From an uncultured Campylobacter sp. (GTDB lineage: Bacteria; Campylobacterota; Campylobacteria; Campylobacterales; Campylobacteraceae): a stretch of 64,000 nucleotides of DNA. This document shows positions 61,999-64,000 of this stretch, piece by piece. Position 1 is the stretch's first letter; each line of letters opens with the position of its first letter. The stretch is from contig NZ_CALJPC010000071.1 in the NCBI RefSeq assembly GCF_937981295.1, positions 124,001-188,000 on the forward strand, written 5' to 3'. The notes beneath the pieces are model-generated. The model worked only from the letters and a program-made list of their open reading frames with translations. It made no database searches and had not been told where the DNA came from. Both the position numbers and the translations under genes were made by a program.

Positions 61999-63609
61999 AT
62001 GGATAAACAAAGTACAACAAAATATATTTTTGTTACAGGTGGAGTTGTTTCATCGCTTGGAAAAGGGATTGTGGCTTCTTCATTAGGAAGACTATTAAAG
62101 GAGCGGGGATATAAAGTTACAATCCAAAAATTTGATCCATATATAAATGTGGATCCAGGAACTATGAGCCCTTATCAGCATGGGGAAGTTTTTGTTACAG
62201 AGGATGGAGCAGAAACTGACTTGGATTTGGGGCATTATGAAAGATTTATCAATGAAAATCTGACAAAATATAATAATTTGACAACAGGAAAAATTATGTC
62301 AAAAATTATTGCAAAAGAACGTCGTGGAGAGTTTCTAGGTGGAACAGTACAAACAGTACCTCACGTGACAGATGAAATTAAGTATAATGTTATAAAAGCA
62401 GCTGAAGAAAATAATTCTGACATTGTAATTACTGAAATTGGTGGAACTATTGGAGATATAGAAAGCGATCCGTTTATTGAAGCAATTCGTCAATTAAAGA
62501 GAGAAGTTGGAAGAGAAAATATCGCTTATATTCACGTAACATTGTTGCCATATTTAAAAGCAGCAGGAGAATTAAAGACAAAACCTACACAACATAGTGT
62601 AAAAATGCTTCAAGGGCTTGGAATCTCGCCAGATGTAATTGTAGTGAGAAGTGAACATCCTGTTGATGAAAATATTAAGAAAAAAATCTCGCTTTTCTGT
62701 GATATTGATGAAGAGGCGGTTATTGAATCACTTGATGCTAAAAGTCTTTATGAAATACCATTAACTATGGAAAAATTAGGACTTGCCGATGTAATTTGTA
62801 AACATTTTAAAATAAAAAATGAAAAACCATTGCTAAAAGAATGGACTAATATGGTTGAAAAATTCAAAAATCCTAAAAAGCTTGTAAAAGTAGCAGTTGT
62901 TGGAAAATATATTGAATTAAAGGATGCCTATATAAGTATTCATGAATCAATAGAACATGCTGGATTTAATCTTGATACAAAAGTTGAAATTGATTATTTC
63001 AAGGCTGGAGAATTTGATGTGAGAAAATTGGCAGATTATGATGGAATTCTAGTGCCAGGAGGATTTGGTGACAGGGGAATTGATGGAAAAGTTGAAGCAA
63101 TTAAATTTGCAAGAGAAAATAATATTCCATTTTTTGGAATTTGTCTTGGAATGCAAATGGCTTGTGTGGAATTTGCAAGAAACGTGCTTGGTTATAAAGA
63201 TGCTACTTCTACAGAATTTGATAAGGACACAGATTATCCAGTTATCAGCCTTATGGAAGAGCAAAAAGGGCTTAAAGATATGGGAGGAACAATGCGTCTA
63301 GGAGCATATCCTTGTGTATTGAAGGAAGATAGCTTAGCTGCAGAAGTTTATGGAAAAACTGAAATTGCTGAAAGACATAGACATAGATATGAATTTAATA
63401 ATGCCTACAGAGAAGAATTTGAAAAAGCAGGAATGGACATTGTAGGATTATCTCCAGATGGAAATTATGTAGAAGTAATCGAAATAAAGGATCACCCATA
63501 TTTCATAGCTTCACAATACCATCCAGAATTTAAGAGCCGTCCAAACCGTCCTCATCCATTATTTACAGGATGGATAAAAGCGGCATTGAAAAAACAAAGT
63601 GAAAAATAA
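61999..63609 (+). CDS. pyrG: CTP synthase
   Basis: 536 residues. N-terminal synthetase KYIFVTGGVVSSLGKGI at 8-24, DPYINVDPGTMSPYQHGEVFV, and a C-terminal glutaminase with GICLGMQMACVEF (nucleophile Cys) and HRHRYEFN, ASQYHPEFKSRP. Makes CTP from UTP and glutamine. RBS AGGAGG. Codon use is extremely AT-rich (aga, tta, gga), unlike all preceding genes, and the protein has the short firmicute/fusobacterial character (EFKSRPNRPHPLFTGWI). Own terminator follows. Confidence 0.95.
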   Translation: MDKQSTTKYIFVTGGVVSSLGKGIVASSLGRLLKERGYKVTIQKFDPYINVDPGTMSPYQHGEVFVTEDGAETDLDLGHYERFINENLTKYNNLTTGKIMSKIIAKERRGEFLGGTVQTVPHVTDEIKYNVIKAAEENNSDIVITEIGGTIGDIESDPFIEAIRQLKREVGRENIAYIHVTLLPYLKAAGELKTKPTQHSVKMLQGLGISPDVIVVRSEHPVDENIKKKISLFCDIDEEAVIESLDAKSLYEIPLTMEKLGLADVICKHFKIKNEKPLLKEWTNMVEKFKNPKKLVKVAVVGKYIELKDAYISIHESIEHAGFNLDTKVEIDYFKAGEFDVRKLADYDGILVPGGFGDRGIDGKVEAIKFARENNIPFFGICLGMQMACVEFARNVLGYKDATSTEFDKDTDYPVISLMEEQKGLKDMGGTMRLGAYPCVLKEDSLAAEVYGKTEIAERHRHRYEFNNAYREEFEKAGMDIVGLSPDGNYVEVIEIKDHPYFIASQYHPEFKSRPNRPHPLFTGWIKAALKKQSEK

Positions 63610-63625
63610 GAAATTGAAATATGGT

Positions 63626-63655
63626 AACAAGGGGATAAAGAGCCCCTTGTTTTAT
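63626..63655 (+). terminator. Intrinsic terminator of pyrG
   Basis: AACAAGGGG and CCCCTTGTT form a perfect 9-bp stem with an 8-base loop, followed by TTTTA. Confidence 0.75.
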
Positions 63656-63690
63656 AAAAAAATGGCAAATTAAAAAACTTGCCATCTTTT
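63652..63690 (-). terminator. Terminator of the DUF333 gene
   Basis: ATGGCAA (63662-63668) and TTGCCAT (63679-63685) pair; on the minus strand the hairpin is followed by TTTTTTTATAAAA. It serves the convergent gene at 63711. Confidence 0.6.
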
Positions 63691-63710
63691 AGTTAATAAA
63701 TTTAAATTAA

Positions 63711-64000
63711 TTAATTATTTTCTCTATAATAATCCCATTCATCAACTTTTGTACCGTTATTAAATCTACATACCCCTCTTTCATTTCCATTTTTATCTTT
63801 TTCAGTAACAGATTTTCCACCTTTATCAACACAGAATTTTGAAGCTGGATTTGGCATTCCAATTACTGCTGCTTCAGTATTTCTTGGGGTATTATGTTGT
63901 CTATAGTATTCCCATTCTTCTACAGCTGTGCCATCTTTTAACATACAAACTCCATAATCACCTTTACTACTTTTTACAATAATAGATTTTCCACCTTGTT
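63711..64000 (-). CDS. DUF333 repeat protein (partial at the window end)
   Basis: At least 95 codons; the frame stays open to the window edge, so the ATG at 63944 is internal. Two repeats are visible: GGKSIIVKSSKGDYGVC...DGTAVEEWEYYRQHN and GMPNPASKFCVDKGGKSV...GVCRFNNGTKVDEWDYYREN. The pattern GMxNPAS..C...GG and C.f..G...eEW.yyR is DUF333, found in small exported lipoproteins of unknown function. Codon use matches pyrG. Signal peptide would lie outside the window. Confidence 0.8.
   Translation of the reverse strand, partial: QGGKSIIVKSSKGDYGVCMLKDGTAVEEWEYYRQHNTPRNTEAAVIGMPNPASKFCVDKGGKSVTEKDKNGNERGVCRFNNGTKVDEWDYYRENN

Overview
The window is almost entirely the chromosome of a Campylobacter-like epsilonproteobacterium. 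Evidence: the gene set and order match, from memory, several C. jejuni neighbourhoods (mod genes; mlaA-mlaC-MMPL; trxA/trxB-yraN-hom-aminotransferase-rlmB-rsmI-rpmE-rsmE; queD-queE-moaA; mqnP/miaA; the 14-gene nuo operon; mqnA-malic enzyme-gltX-surA-like). Complex I carries the two Campylobacter-type subunits in place of NuoE and NuoF. The moderate GC and the GCG/AAATTT word usage suggest an oral species such as the C. gracilis/rectus/showae group; the species is an inference. The last ~2.1 kb (pyrG plus a DUF333 protein) is very AT-rich, has strong AGGAGG ribosome sites and looks fusobacterial (Leptotrichia-like), so the right end is either an assembly chimera or a recent transfer.

Layout. 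1-235: 5' end of a HisZ-like gene. 232-4299: a large membrane GGDEF/degenerate-EAL sensor. 4351-8959: molybdate uptake and regulation (modB, a 1-kb gap, modC, a TOBE protein, modA, modE) with a candidate ModE operator at 8996-9015. 9083-13260: mlaA-mlaC-MMPL envelope lipid operon with a good sigma70 promoter. 13290-13385: tRNA-Sec. 13539-14320: lipoprotein and terminator. 14423-18676: thioredoxin pair, YraN, homoserine dehydrogenase, aminotransferase. 19194-22936: ribosome-modification cluster. 22933-26959: small membrane protein and lipoprotein, queD-queE-moaA and a coiled-coil protein. 26969-28840: divergent mqnP and miaA. 28989-44365: hypothetical gene and the nuoA-N operon. 44539-48849: pit, azlCD, radical SAM HemN-like gene. 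48965-52323: AT-richer accessory island of small unknown genes including an Imm53 immunity gene. 52627-61438: DUF4197, gdhA, mqnA, lipoprotein, pncB, malic enzyme, gltX, SurA-like chaperone. 61439-64000: gene-free transition, then the foreign-looking pyrG and DUF333 genes.

Functionally the genes fit a respiring, non-fermenting cell: menaquinone steps (MqnP, MqnA), a flavodoxin-type complex I, molybdate uptake and MoaA for molybdoenzymes, tRNA-Sec for selenoproteins, and amino acid metabolism (GdhA, malic enzyme, Hom).

The most unusual structure is a recurring low-complexity insertion, built from in-phase AAT-TC (Asn-Ser) units such as CAAAATTCC or GAGAATTCT, found inside conserved genes: the MMPL transporter, QueE, NuoN, NuoG, as a ~190-residue tail on NuoI, and weakly in a small membrane protein. 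It always keeps the reading frame and the same Asn-Ser phase, which recalls in-gene palindromic elements of Rickettsia and deserves a genome-wide search.
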